Assembly (NCBI GenBank): GCA_945873105.1
Contig: CAMCBW010000015.1
Coordinates: 1-64,000, forward strand
Direction: 5' to 3'
Origin: Tangfeifania diversioriginum
Lineage (GTDB): Bacteria; Bacteroidota; Bacteroidia; Bacteroidales; Prolixibacteraceae
Length of the DNA: 64,000 nucleotides
Shown: one piece after another, positions 10,205-20,666 of the stretch
Numbering within the stretch: position 1 is the first letter of the stretch
How the letters are laid out: every line of letters begins with the position of its first letter
Made by a program: the position numbers and the translations under genes
Notes under the pieces: generated by a model
Databases searched by the model: none
What the model was told of the DNA's origin: nothing
What the model saw: the letters and a program-made list of their open reading frames with translations, nothing else

Positions 10205-11275
10205 ATGCTGAATCACACAGAAATAGATCAAATCGAAAAATACATCAGCGGTACCGCTGATGCCAAGGAAATGGCATTCGTTGAATCCCTTTTTTCGCAT
10301 GGAGCGGAGAATGATGGGTTACGCAACCAGCTCAAAGCGGATTGGGAGGGAGATCCCCAGAAGGATATTCCCTCCGATGAAATCCTTAATGGCCTGCTAG
10401 ACCGTGTCCATCACCTGATCAGAAACAAGGAAGATCAAAAACGAAAACTTTTGGCCTACCGCATCGTTCGTACCTTTAGCAGGGTAGCGGCAACACTTTT
10501 CCTTCCTTTGCTCCTTGCAGGCGGTCTGACGATCGGATATTTGATGCAATCACCGGAAAAAACAATCGAGCAGTCGGTTAGCTCGGTGATCCATGCACCA
10601 ATGGGATCCCGGGTCTCCTTCAATCTGCCAGATGGTACCAAAGGCTGGCTCAACAGTGGCTCCAGCCTGACCCATTCCTTCCCTTTCAACAGCAATAGAA
10701 ATGTGGCACTCAATGGAGAAGCATGGTTCGATGTAACGCCCGACCAGCAACATCCTTTTGAAATCAGTGCCGGTAAATCAAAAGTTAAGGTTCTGGGCAC
10801 CAGTTTTAACGTAAGTGCTTACCAGGATGCTCAATACATAGAAGTGGTACTTCAGCAGGGGAAGGTGGAATTCTACCAGAATAATTCGGCAGAAAAGATA
10901 ACCATGGCTCCTTCTCAAAAGCTGGTCTGCAGCAACGGGAAAGTGGAAGTATCTGCTACCGATCCATCCAAATACGAAGCCTGGACGGAGGGCAAACTGG
11001 TATTCAGGGGCGACAACATGGCCGAAGTGGCCAGGAGGATCGAACGCTGGTACAATGTAAAGGTGGTGCTGGCCGACAAAGACCTTGAAAACTACTCTTT
11101 CCGGGCCACTTTCGAGGATGACTCGCTCGAAGAGGTGATGCGGCTGCTTAGCTTAACTTCACCCATCGATTACAAAATAGCGCCGCGTGTCACGAAACCG
11201 GATGGAACCATCGGGAAAGTGGTTGTTTCGTTGTACAAAAGAGTTGGCAGGAAAAGCAATAACCCTAAAATATAA
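10205..11275 (+). CDS. FecR-family anti-sigma factor
   Basis: Single TM; APMGSRVSFNLPDGTKGWLNSGS, GEAWFDVTPDQQHPFEI, VKVLGTSFNV. Confidence 0.94.
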   Translation: MLNHTEIDQIEKYISGTADAKEMAFVESLFSHGAENDGLRNQLKADWEGDPQKDIPSDEILNGLLDRVHHLIRNKEDQKRKLLAYRIVRTFSRVAATLFLPLLLAGGLTIGYLMQSPEKTIEQSVSSVIHAPMGSRVSFNLPDGTKGWLNSGSSLTHSFPFNSNRNVALNGEAWFDVTPDQQHPFEISAGKSKVKVLGTSFNVSAYQDAQYIEVVLQQGKVEFYQNNSAEKITMAPSQKLVCSNGKVEVSATDPSKYEAWTEGKLVFRGDNMAEVARRIERWYNVKVVLADKDLENYSFRATFEDDSLEEVMRLLSLTSPIDYKIAPRVTKPDGTIGKVVVSLYKRVGRKSNNPKI

Positions 11276-11316
11276 AATATGAGATAAACCGATCAGGCTA
11301 AACCAAACATCAAAAA

Positions 11317-11344
11317 AAAGGAAACCGCGCCAACGGTTTCCTTT
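11317..11344. terminator. Hairpin between fecR and susC-like gene
   Basis: AAAGGAAACCG-CGCCAA-CGGTTTCCTTT, 11-bp perfect stem. Confidence 0.6.
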
Positions 11345-11391
11345 CAAAATCATCCATTTAGGAATCTTTTATAAACAAACATGTCAAAGGT

Positions 11392-14300
11392 ATGAAAAAA
11401 AATTATTCAGACTGGGGAGAGCTCTGCCTATCCCTGAAAAAAACACTACTCATTATGCGCATTGCTCTTGTTCTTTTGCTCGTCGGTTTTCTGCAAACCC
11501 ATGCAAACGATGCCTATGCCCAGAAAACCAGACTTTCGGTCAGCTTTACCAATACTCAATTGGCAAAAGTGCTTGATCAGATTGAAAACAAGAGCGAGTT
11601 TTTCTTTCTCTACAACGAAAAGCTGATTGATGCCAACCGCAAGGTCTCCATAGAGGCCAAGGATGAGCAGATTGATGAAATCCTAAAAATACTATTTATT
11701 GGAACTGATATAGAGTACATTATTACAGACCGTAAGATCATTCTGGCTCCTTCAAACATTTCTGAATCACAGCTGATTGGTAAAAAAGTATCGGGGAAAG
11801 TCACTGACGCTTCAGGAGCTACTCTACCTGGGGTTTCGGTTGTGGTGAAAGGAACCGCCAATGGGGTGATAACTGACAATGATGGACTATTTTCGTTGGC
11901 CAATGTTCCTGAAAATGCAACTTTGCAATTTTCATTTGTTGGGATGAAAGGGATAGAGGTTGCGGTAGGAGGAAAGACAACTCTAAAGGTTATTTTAGAA
12001 GAGGAATATATAGGAATAGGCGAAGTAGTTGCTGTTGGCTATGGTACTGCGAAAAAAGTAAATCTCACAGGAGCGATTTCAACTGTAAACCTGAAAGAAG
12101 TTGAGAACCGCCCAATTACTAATTCGACACAAGCGTTGCAAGGGGTTTCCGGAGTATATGTAAACCAAGCTGGTGGCCAACCGGGGAAAGATGCTGCGAC
12201 TATACGTGTACGTGGACAGGGGACCCTAAACAACAATGATCCGTTAGTCCTTGTGGATGGTATTGAGTTTCCGCTGTCGGCTGTAAATCCCAATGACATT
12301 GAAAGCATTTCTGTATTAAAGGATGCTGCATCAGCATCCATTTATGGGAATAGGGCTGCAAACGGCGTCATTCTGGTAACTACCAAACAGGGGTCTCAGA
12401 ATGTATTAAAAATCGAGTACAGCAATTATATGGGATTCCAAAGGGTGAATTACCTTCCTAATCTGGTTAAAGACCCGGTTGAATATATGAAATTGAGAAA
12501 CCAGGCTCAAAAAAACGCTGGAAGATTAGTTGTAGATTATACAGATGCAACTATTACAGAATATGAAAAAGGGCGTCTGACCAATCCGTATGTGTATCCT
12601 TCAAACGATTGGTTGGATATTATGTTCAACGATGCACCGATTCAGGAACACAATTTGCGCTTTTCAGGAGGCAAGGATAAAGTCAGTTATACTTTGTCGG
12701 TTGGTTATCAGAATCAGGATGGGGTATTAATGGGTTCCAGCAGCAATCAGCTGTCAGTAAGGTCAAACGTGAATTTTCAGTTGAGGGATTGGATCAAGAT
12801 TGGGTCAGATTTTTCAACCATGTACCGATATATCCATGAACCGGCAACGACTGCTGCTCAAATGATGTCAATAGTTTTTAAAGCACAGGGGTTTCACCCT
12901 ACTTACTTGGAAGATGGACGTTATGCAAATGTGTGGGTAAGAACGCCCGGACATAATGTATATAGGCATCCACTTGTATGGGCAAAGGAAGGATACCTGA
13001 ATAACAAAACCAACAGAATGCTGATGAGTATTTACACGGAAATTAAGCTTCCTTATGGCATTAACTATTTAGCAAAAGCAGGTGCGAATAAATATGATGG
13101 ATTTCAAGAGCAGTTTGTTCCGGATATTTACATGTACCAGGTAAAGACGCTGGAGGCTTCGCGAGTGGATTTTACTACGTCAAACAAGAACAGACATGTG
13201 ACCAACCAGGATGACAATAATCTGAATATCACATTATTTAACACATTGTCGTGGAATAAAACATTTGCAGAAAAACATAATTTTAAAGCTTTGCTAGGAG
13301 GCAGTTATGAGAGTTTTTCAACACGCTATTTCAGTGGTACTATCGAAGGTTTTCTAGGGAACTCTCTCCACGAACTTAATGCAGGATCGACTAATCCAAG
13401 TGTTTCCGGCAGCTCCGCAGCCAATTATCTCATTGGATATTTTGGAAGGATTAATTACGATTTTTTGCAGAAATATTTGTTTGAGGCCAATTTTCGTTAT
13501 GATGGTTCTTCAAAATTTGCAGAAGGGAATCGCTGGGGATTCTTCCCTTCATTTTCAGCTGGATGGAGGATGGATCAAGAAGGTTTCATGAAAGATCAGA
13601 AATGGATTTCTTTACTTAAACTAAGAGCTTCTTACGGGGGGCTGGGAAATGAACAGATAGGCGACTTCAAATATGTGAACATGATGGACTTCAATAAAGA
13701 GTACCTGTTCGGGGGAGTAGTAAATCCTGGTGTTGCGATAAGTTCATACAATGATCCAAACATCACATGGGAAACAACAACAATTGCCAACCTCGGTCTT
13801 GATGCAAATTTTTTCAATAACAGGTTAAATTTCAATTTTGAAGTCTATGACAAACAGACCACTAACATTTTACGCCAGGTTAACCTCCCTTCCCAGATAG
13901 GGAATCTGGCGGGTCCGATAATGAACATCGGGACTGTTGACAATAAAGGTTATGAGCTCAGTGTGGGATATCAAAATAATATAGGGTCGTTCAAATATAA
14001 AGTGGATGCAGGTGTGAATTACAATACCAACCAGGTAAAAGAGCTAGATGATCAGGTCATTTATAATGGTAAATATATCACGAAAGAAGATTACTCAATC
14101 GACTCTTATTATTTGCTTGATGCAATTGGAATTTTTCAGTCAAAAGAAGAGATAGCTTCCAGCCCATTTCAGAATATTACCACCAAACCCGGGTATCTGA
14201 AATACAAAGACCAAAACGGTGATAAAGTTATTAATCAGAATGATCGGGTGATTACCGGCGGAGTTATTCCCAAATACAATTATGATTTGACTTTCAACCT

Positions 14301-14754
14301 ATCGTATAAAAATTGGGCGGTGACTGCTTTTATCCAGGGTGTACAAGGGATCAAAACATATCCTGAAGGAATGGTGGCCACCCCTTTCTGGTTTGGTACT
14401 TCTGTTACTAAGGATTGGGTGAACGATTCATGGACACCCGAGCGCCCGGATGCGAAATTGCCTATAATGACCACATATGAGGATTCTCAAAATGACAATT
14501 TTATGTTATCTGATTTTTGGCTGCTGGATGCATCATTCTTGAGGCTGAAAAATCTCCAGTTCTCTTATGATGTGCCTAAAACCTTTATTTCGAAGATTGG
14601 TATAAAAAACCTGCTGCTTTTTGTAAATGGACAAAATATATTTACAATTTCGAAAATGAAAGATTTTGATCCGGAAAGGAATATTAAACAAGGAGATTAT
14701 TTCGAATACCCATCTGTGAAAACTTATACTGCTGGGCTAAATGTTTCATTTTAA
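11392..14754 (+). CDS. susC-like: SusC/RagA-type TonB-linked outer membrane transporter with N-terminal STN domain
   Basis: STN domain, carboxypeptidase-like GKVTDASGATLPGVSVVVKGT, plug DPLVLVDGIEFPLSAVNPNDIESISVLKDAASASIYGNRAANGVILVTTK. Confidence 0.96.
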   Translation: MKKNYSDWGELCLSLKKTLLIMRIALVLLLVGFLQTHANDAYAQKTRLSVSFTNTQLAKVLDQIENKSEFFFLYNEKLIDANRKVSIEAKDEQIDEILKILFIGTDIEYIITDRKIILAPSNISESQLIGKKVSGKVTDASGATLPGVSVVVKGTANGVITDNDGLFSLANVPENATLQFSFVGMKGIEVAVGGKTTLKVILEEEYIGIGEVVAVGYGTAKKVNLTGAISTVNLKEVENRPITNSTQALQGVSGVYVNQAGGQPGKDAATIRVRGQGTLNNNDPLVLVDGIEFPLSAVNPNDIESISVLKDAASASIYGNRAANGVILVTTKQGSQNVLKIEYSNYMGFQRVNYLPNLVKDPVEYMKLRNQAQKNAGRLVVDYTDATITEYEKGRLTNPYVYPSNDWLDIMFNDAPIQEHNLRFSGGKDKVSYTLSVGYQNQDGVLMGSSSNQLSVRSNVNFQLRDWIKIGSDFSTMYRYIHEPATTAAQMMSIVFKAQGFHPTYLEDGRYANVWVRTPGHNVYRHPLVWAKEGYLNNKTNRMLMSIYTEIKLPYGINYLAKAGANKYDGFQEQFVPDIYMYQVKTLEASRVDFTTSNKNRHVTNQDDNNLNITLFNTLSWNKTFAEKHNFKALLGGSYESFSTRYFSGTIEGFLGNSLHELNAGSTNPSVSGSSAANYLIGYFGRINYDFLQKYLFEANFRYDGSSKFAEGNRWGFFPSFSAGWRMDQEGFMKDQKWISLLKLRASYGGLGNEQIGDFKYVNMMDFNKEYLFGGVVNPGVAISSYNDPNITWETTTIANLGLDANFFNNRLNFNFEVYDKQTTNILRQVNLPSQIGNLAGPIMNIGTVDNKGYELSVGYQNNIGSFKYKVDAGVNYNTNQVKELDDQVIYNGKYITKEDYSIDSYYLLDAIGIFQSKEEIASSPFQNITTKPGYLKYKDQNGDKVINQNDRVITGGVIPKYNYDLTFNLSYKNWAVTAFIQGVQGIKTYPEGMVATPFWFGTSVTKDWVNDSWTPERPDAKLPIMTTYEDSQNDNFMLSDFWLLDASFLRLKNLQFSYDVPKTFISKIGIKNLLLFVNGQNIFTISKMKDFDPERNIKQGDYFEYPSVKTYTAGLNVSF

Positions 14755-14766
14755 ACTAAATAAATC

Positions 14767-16263
14767 ATGAAAAAAATATATTTATTCCTATTTATTGTCG
14801 GATTGATTTCATGTGATTCAATGTTGGAAGTGAACCCATCGGACAAATACAGTACAGCTACTTTCTGGGCTGATGAAGAACAATACAATGCGGCGCTTAC
14901 TGGCTGTTACAATAATTTTTATAACTCACTTGTCTTCTTTAATGGTGAAACTGAAATGATCACCCCAAATTCCAAGGCCTATAATGAAACCAATGGGACC
15001 GACGGAATCGCTAAAGGTTCTGCATTTTCGACTACAGCCCTTTTTTCTTTATTTTGGAAAAATTCCTACCAGGGGATAGGAAGATGCAATACTTTACTCG
15101 ACAATTTGGAAAAGGCTACTTTTACTGAGGCCAAAAAGAATCAGATGAAGGGTGAAACGCTTTTCCTCAGGGCGTTGAACTACTCCTACCTGATGAATCA
15201 TTTTGGAGGATGTCCACTCATTATACACACTCCGGATAATGATACTCAGGGACAACTTCCGCGAAACTCAGCTACAGAGGTGTTAGTTCAAATCATTGCT
15301 GATTTAGACCAGGCAGCCACCTTCCTTCCATCCAGTTATGCCGGTACACTGAATAAAGGTAGAGCAACAAAAGGGGCCGCTCTTGCACTGAAAGCCAGGA
15401 TGCTTTTGTATAATGAAAGATGGGCTGAAGCTGCAGTAGCCGCCAAGGCAGTAATAGATCTGGGTGTTTTCGATTTATTCCCTGATTACAGGGGGATGTA
15501 CTTGCTGAATAACGAAAACAACAAAGAGATTATTTTTGACATCCAGTACACAGCCCCGTATCGTAAACATGATTTGGACAATGCAATAGCAACTCTCAAC
15601 CGTCCCGCTCCATTGAAAAGCCTGGTCGATGCGTATTTAATGACAGATGGTAAACCTATAAATGAATCGCCTTTATATAATCCAGCTAAACCTTACGAAA
15701 ACAGGGATCCGCGATTGCTTCAAACTGTTGTTTGCATAGGATACCCCTATAACGGCAAAATTACGACGCTTTCAGATGTTGTAACTACCGGTTTTGGGAG
15801 CAAAAAACTTACCACTTTCAGCGACAATACAAAAATATCAGTAACAGTCGGCAACTCAGAAGTGAATCCAATTGTAATCAGATATGGTGAGGTTTTGGTA
15901 ACTTATGCTGAAGCATTAAATGAATCCAATCCTGCTCCAAATTCTGAAGTATACTGGGCACTCAACAAGATCAGGACGAGACCAACTGTAAACATGCCCG
16001 AATTACTGTCAGGCTTGACCAAAGAAAAGATGAGGGAAACTATAAGGTTGGAGAGGCGGATAGAACTGGCAATGGAAGGTCATTATTATATGGACATTAA
16101 ACGATGGAAGATCGCGGAAGTTGTCAATAATGGAGTCATATATAATTATCAGGGAGTGGCAATTGATAAAAGGGCTTTCAATATTAACCGTGATTATCTA
16201 TGGGCAATACCGGAAGTTGAGATTCAGGAGAACACAAATCTGAAACAAAATCCCGGTTGGTAA
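14767..16263 (+). CDS. susD-like: SusD/RagB-type outer membrane lipoprotein
   Basis: Lipobox LISCDSMLEV; LFLRALNYSYLMNHFGGCPL; C-terminal SusD region RRIELAMEGHYYMDIKRW. Confidence 0.95.
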   Translation: MKKIYLFLFIVGLISCDSMLEVNPSDKYSTATFWADEEQYNAALTGCYNNFYNSLVFFNGETEMITPNSKAYNETNGTDGIAKGSAFSTTALFSLFWKNSYQGIGRCNTLLDNLEKATFTEAKKNQMKGETLFLRALNYSYLMNHFGGCPLIIHTPDNDTQGQLPRNSATEVLVQIIADLDQAATFLPSSYAGTLNKGRATKGAALALKARMLLYNERWAEAAVAAKAVIDLGVFDLFPDYRGMYLLNNENNKEIIFDIQYTAPYRKHDLDNAIATLNRPAPLKSLVDAYLMTDGKPINESPLYNPAKPYENRDPRLLQTVVCIGYPYNGKITTLSDVVTTGFGSKKLTTFSDNTKISVTVGNSEVNPIVIRYGEVLVTYAEALNESNPAPNSEVYWALNKIRTRPTVNMPELLSGLTKEKMRETIRLERRIELAMEGHYYMDIKRWKIAEVVNNGVIYNYQGVAIDKRAFNINRDYLWAIPEVEIQENTNLKQNPGW

Positions 16264-16274
16264 CATTTAAATAA

Positions 16275-17599
16275 GGGAGGTTCTATAAATTAATATTTTG
16301 ATATTCAGATATATAATGCTATCTTAGCAATACAGAAAACAAAGTTAGCTATTCTATGGGCAAGATGTATAAATCACAGGGTAAAAAGGGTTTGTTCGAT
16401 GAACATTTTTCAACCGCACACCTTACTACCATGGGTAATCTGCTGGAATCAATCAGTAAAGTAATTGATTTTGAAATGTTTAGATCAACCCTTGAAGCCA
16501 GACTTCTGAATACGTCAAAGAAGACCAATGCAGGAGCCAAACCATTTGATGTTTTGATGATGTTTAAATCCTGATACTTCAGCGCTATTACAACCTTGGT
16601 GACAGACAGGTTGAATATCAAATCGTTGATCGGACGAGCTTCAAAAAATTCTTAGGGCTTGAGACTGGCGATAAAGTTCCGGACGAAAAGACAGTTTGGT
16701 CATTTCGTGAGCGGCTTACCCAGTCAGGCACTGTAGAAGATTTATTTGAGCTGTTTGTCTTTCATCTGCAACAAAAGGGATTGATGTTCAATGAAGGCCA
16801 GATCATTGATGCCAGTTTTACCGAGATTCCCCGCCAGCGCAATACCCGGGAAGAAAACAAGATAATCAAGGACGATTGTGGCGATGACCTTTGGAAAGAC
16901 CAGCCCAATAAGAAGTGCCATAAAGATATTGATGCCCGCTGGACCAAGAAGAACGGCGATACATTCTACGGATACAAAAACCATGTTAAGGTTGATGCTA
17001 AAAGCAAAATTATTGGAACATACTATGTGACAGATGCTTCCGTACATGATTCACAAGTATTGGACTCATTGCTAATTGAAAAGGACGAGGGTCAGGAGCT
17101 TTTTGCTGATAGTGCATATACCGGATAAGAGCTGGAAAATACTGTTTCAGAACACGGTATGATAAACAAGATTCACGAAAAAGGTTACAAAAACAAACCA
17201 CTAACAGAAGAGCAAATAGCAAACAATAATTTGAAATCAAAGACAAGGGTACGTGTTGAACACATCTTTGGATTTATGGAGCGGAGTATGAACGGTATGT
17301 ATATCTGGTCAGTTGGGATGCCCCGAGCCACTGCGATAATTGGCCTAATGAATTTGACTTACAATATTTTTAGGTACGAACAATTGATGAGATAATGAAA
17401 TAATCTGAATATCAATACAATAAAATAAGTGGAAACCTAATAAATAATCAAACGGCACACATTTTCAGAATCTTGGAGCAATTCCTTCTAGCGATTTTTC
17501 GATCAAATTAATCGAGCTGTGATTGAATCAACCAAGGTCGGAAATTATGCCGCCCCCATTTTTAAAGTTTTTCAAAAAAATCAATTTTTAGAACCTCCC
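16275..17599 (+). mobile_element. Decayed IS5-like insertion sequence, about 1325 bp, with TIRs and 3-bp TSD
   Basis: Left GGGAGGTTCTATAAATTAATATTTTGA, right (reverse complement) GGGAGGTTCTAAAAATTGATTTTTTTGA, flanked by TAA on both sides. Contains a disrupted DDE transposase. Confidence 0.85.
16356..17395 (+). pseudogene. IS5-family transposase, two disabling mutations
   Basis: N-part MGKMYKSQGKKGLFDEHF... frameshifts at tttaaa|tcctg (16565-16574). Core NEGQIIDASFTEIPRQRNTREEN ends at SAYTG* (TAA 17126-17128). Reading continues in frame ELENTVSEHGMINKI...RVEHIFGFMERSM. Confidence 0.88.
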
Positions 17600-17620
17600 T
17601 AAAATTAACATTGAATAAAC

Positions 17621-18913
17621 ATGAACAGAAGGACATTTCTCAGAAATTCTGGTATTGCAGTTACGGGTGCGTCAATTGTGCCATTGAATTTCGGATGTGG
17701 CAGAAAACATCCGAATGATCTGATAACTATTGGGATGATTGGCGTTGGATCTCAAGGGGTTGAGCGTAATTTAAGACATTATCTTAAATACCCTGAATTG
17801 TGCCGCGTTGTTGCCGTTTGTGATGTTAGTATGGTAAGGGCAACAAGTGCAATGAACTTGGTCAATAATACGTATAAATCAAAAGATTGTGCTATATATC
17901 AGGATTTCAGGGAACTTCTGGAAGACAAAACAATCGATGCCGTTCAAATCTCAACCCCGGACCATTGGCATGTCCCTATCACCATTATGGCGGCCTTAAA
18001 AGGGAAACATGTTTGTTGCGAAAAACCAACATTGACAATCGATGAGGGTCGTTTATTGTGCAACGTTATCAAAAAGACAGGGGTCGTTTATCAGGTTTCA
18101 ATTGAAGACCGGTTTTTGTCTCCTTATCACCAAATGGCTGAAGTAGCTTTAAATGGAAGGTTGGGAGCTTTGAAACATATTGAAATTTCGCTTCCTGTGA
18201 CGCAATTGCCCAAAGAAGGTCTTGAAGTAATGACCCCACCAAAAGATCTTGACTATGATTTATGGCTTGGTCCGGCACCGGAAATTCCGTTTATCTATTC
18301 ACGTACTTTTTACCATTTCAGATGGTATGATGCCTATTCAGGTGGTTTACTTACAGACTGGGGTGCACACTATTGCGATACAGCACAATTAGTTACAGGG
18401 AATGAACTTTCGGGGCCGACTGAGGTATCACCTGTTGGGGAGACACTTTATTATAATGATGGCATTTTCAACACTGCTTATAATTTTGATTTACACTATA
18501 AATATGCCAATAATGTTACCATGAGGGTTAAAAGTGGTAACGCTTCAATCCGGCTTGAAGGCGAAGAAGCCTGGGTTGAAACGGTTGGCTGGAATAGAAA
18601 ACCTGTTGCCAGCAACGAGAAGATTTTGGATTTAACGGAGAAGAAAATCTCCTTACCTACAGCAAATGATGAATTTATTGATTTTCTTCAAAGCATAAAG
18701 GACGGAAGAACAGCAATTTACAGCGCCGAATCTGGTCATCGGACCAGTTCGCTTTTACATTTTGGAAATATTGCTTTAAAACTCAACCATAAGTTAGAAT
18801 GGAATCCTCAGGCTGAAATTTTTGTTAACAACCTTGAAGCCGAGAAATTGAGAAAAAGGGAGATGCGCGAGAAATGGAGTTACAGCAAAATTTGTCCGGA
18901 ATACAATTATTAG
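17621..18913 (+). CDS. Gfo/Idh/MocA oxidoreductase, Tat/lipoprotein-type export signal
   Basis: MNRRTFLRNSGIAVTGASIVPLNFGC; Rossmann GMIGVGSQG; CEKPTLT; DWGAHYCD. Confidence 0.9.
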   Translation: MNRRTFLRNSGIAVTGASIVPLNFGCGRKHPNDLITIGMIGVGSQGVERNLRHYLKYPELCRVVAVCDVSMVRATSAMNLVNNTYKSKDCAIYQDFRELLEDKTIDAVQISTPDHWHVPITIMAALKGKHVCCEKPTLTIDEGRLLCNVIKKTGVVYQVSIEDRFLSPYHQMAEVALNGRLGALKHIEISLPVTQLPKEGLEVMTPPKDLDYDLWLGPAPEIPFIYSRTFYHFRWYDAYSGGLLTDWGAHYCDTAQLVTGNELSGPTEVSPVGETLYYNDGIFNTAYNFDLHYKYANNVTMRVKSGNASIRLEGEEAWVETVGWNRKPVASNEKILDLTEKKISLPTANDEFIDFLQSIKDGRTAIYSAESGHRTSSLLHFGNIALKLNHKLEWNPQAEIFVNNLEAEKLRKREMREKWSYSKICPEYNY

Positions 18914-19272
18914 CTGCAACTAAGGAATACAAGTAATATTTAATTATATAGCTTGTCCCGAGAATCGGGAAACATCATTTTTACAAAGCCGACTGGGAAG
19001 AGCTTGATAGGCTCATCGGGCAGCATAAAAACAAAGAAAGGAAGATATTATGATAAACCCGGGGATTTATGGGCGAGGTACGTTCTATTAGCTCAAAAAA
19101 GGAAAAACAGAGGGCATTTTATGCCCTAAAGACAAAGGGTGAAAAATATTTTTGACTGGAGTTAAACCAAATTGGCCACGATTAAATAGCCTTTGTTCAA
19201 ATATCGGATGAATTCCGGTTCAAAAAATTCAATTTGGATTTTTAAATATCAATAAATTAAAATTTAAAGAAT

Positions 19273-20625
19273 ATGAACCAAAATTTTTCAAGAAGACATT
19301 TTATCAGAAATGCATCCATAGGGATTTCGGGTGCTATTGTCGTTCCAACTATTTTATCCTCATGTGCCAAAGGCGCCAACGACCGGATTTTAATCGGTCA
19401 TATTGGAGTCGGTTCAAGGGGAACGACGGAACTGCTGAATTATTTTCTTCCTCTCAGGGAAGCGAACAATATTGCCGTATGTGATGTGTTTAGAGACAAA
19501 CGGGAAAAAGCTGCCGAATACATTAACAATTTCTATAAAGAGAACAAGGTTAAGTCCGATCCATGTTTGGTTTATTCTGATTATGAAGAGCTTTTACAGA
19601 ATAAGGAAATTGATGCTGTGCATATCACCACTCCTGATCACTGGCATATTCAAATGGCCATCAAAGCTGCGCGTGCCGGGAAACATATAATGCTGGCAAA
19701 ACCTCTTGGATTGAGTTATCCGGAGTATAAGATATTGATTAAAGAATTGAATAAAAACGATGTACGCTTCCATTACGGGCCACAACAGCGTACATATGAT
19801 CATTTAAAGCTTGGCTATGATATTATCCGTGATGGGAAAATCGGGGAGATTGAGCGGGTGGATGTATGGGCTCCGGAAGGGCAGTCTGTCTCCCCGCCTT
19901 GCAACGAAGCCAGTGTGCCGGATGATCTGGACTACGAAAGATGGATAGGCCCTGCTCCCATGCGGCCTTATTGTCCGGAGCGCACAAAAAACCTTGGTTC
20001 ATGGTTCATCAATGATTACAGTATCGGATGGCTGGCAGGCTGGGGTGCACATCCGCTGGATATCATGGTCTGGATAGTAAAGGAAAAGGTCAAAGGGGGA
20101 TATACCGTCACTGGAACCGGCAAAATCCCCCCTTCCGGAAGTCTTTTTGATACGGTTTATTCCTGGGATGTTGCCTTTGCCTACCGGAATGGATTTGATT
20201 TACATTTTTCCAGCTTTGAAGTCGCCCGGCAGAATGGCATGATAGGTAACCGCAAGGTTGAAGAATCCAATGGTACAACGTTTTATGGCAGCAAAGGGTG
20301 GATCTCTTTAAGCCGTAGATCGGCAGAGTCAAATATTTCTGAAATACATGACAAATTGAACAATTTCCCTAAGACCAAAGATGGATATATTTCCAGTGAA
20401 AACAACACAATGGGAAGAAGGTTTATCTCAGTTGTCAGGGAAAAAGAAAAGGAACTTTGTCCCCTTGATGAAGCGATCATATCTGATACAATCAGTCACA
20501 TGGGGAATATCGCCATCCGGACAGGACGTAAAATAACCTGGGACCCGAAGCAAGGACAAGTTGTGGACGATTCCGAAGCAAATAATTTATATTCCAGAGA
20601 GATGAGATCGCCCTACTTGATTTAG
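19273..20625 (+). CDS. Gfo/Idh/MocA oxidoreductase, Tat/lipoprotein-type export signal
   Basis: FSRRHFIRNASIGISGAIVVPTILSSC; GHIGVGSRG; AKPLGLS in the EKP position; GWGAHPLDI. Confidence 0.9.
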   Translation: MNQNFSRRHFIRNASIGISGAIVVPTILSSCAKGANDRILIGHIGVGSRGTTELLNYFLPLREANNIAVCDVFRDKREKAAEYINNFYKENKVKSDPCLVYSDYEELLQNKEIDAVHITTPDHWHIQMAIKAARAGKHIMLAKPLGLSYPEYKILIKELNKNDVRFHYGPQQRTYDHLKLGYDIIRDGKIGEIERVDVWAPEGQSVSPPCNEASVPDDLDYERWIGPAPMRPYCPERTKNLGSWFINDYSIGWLAGWGAHPLDIMVWIVKEKVKGGYTVTGTGKIPPSGSLFDTVYSWDVAFAYRNGFDLHFSSFEVARQNGMIGNRKVEESNGTTFYGSKGWISLSRRSAESNISEIHDKLNNFPKTKDGYISSENNTMGRRFISVVREKEKELCPLDEAIISDTISHMGNIAIRTGRKITWDPKQGQVVDDSEANNLYSREMRSPYLI

Positions 20626-20666
20626 AACAAAATATGTCCAAAATTCAACTATTAAAATTTGTATTC

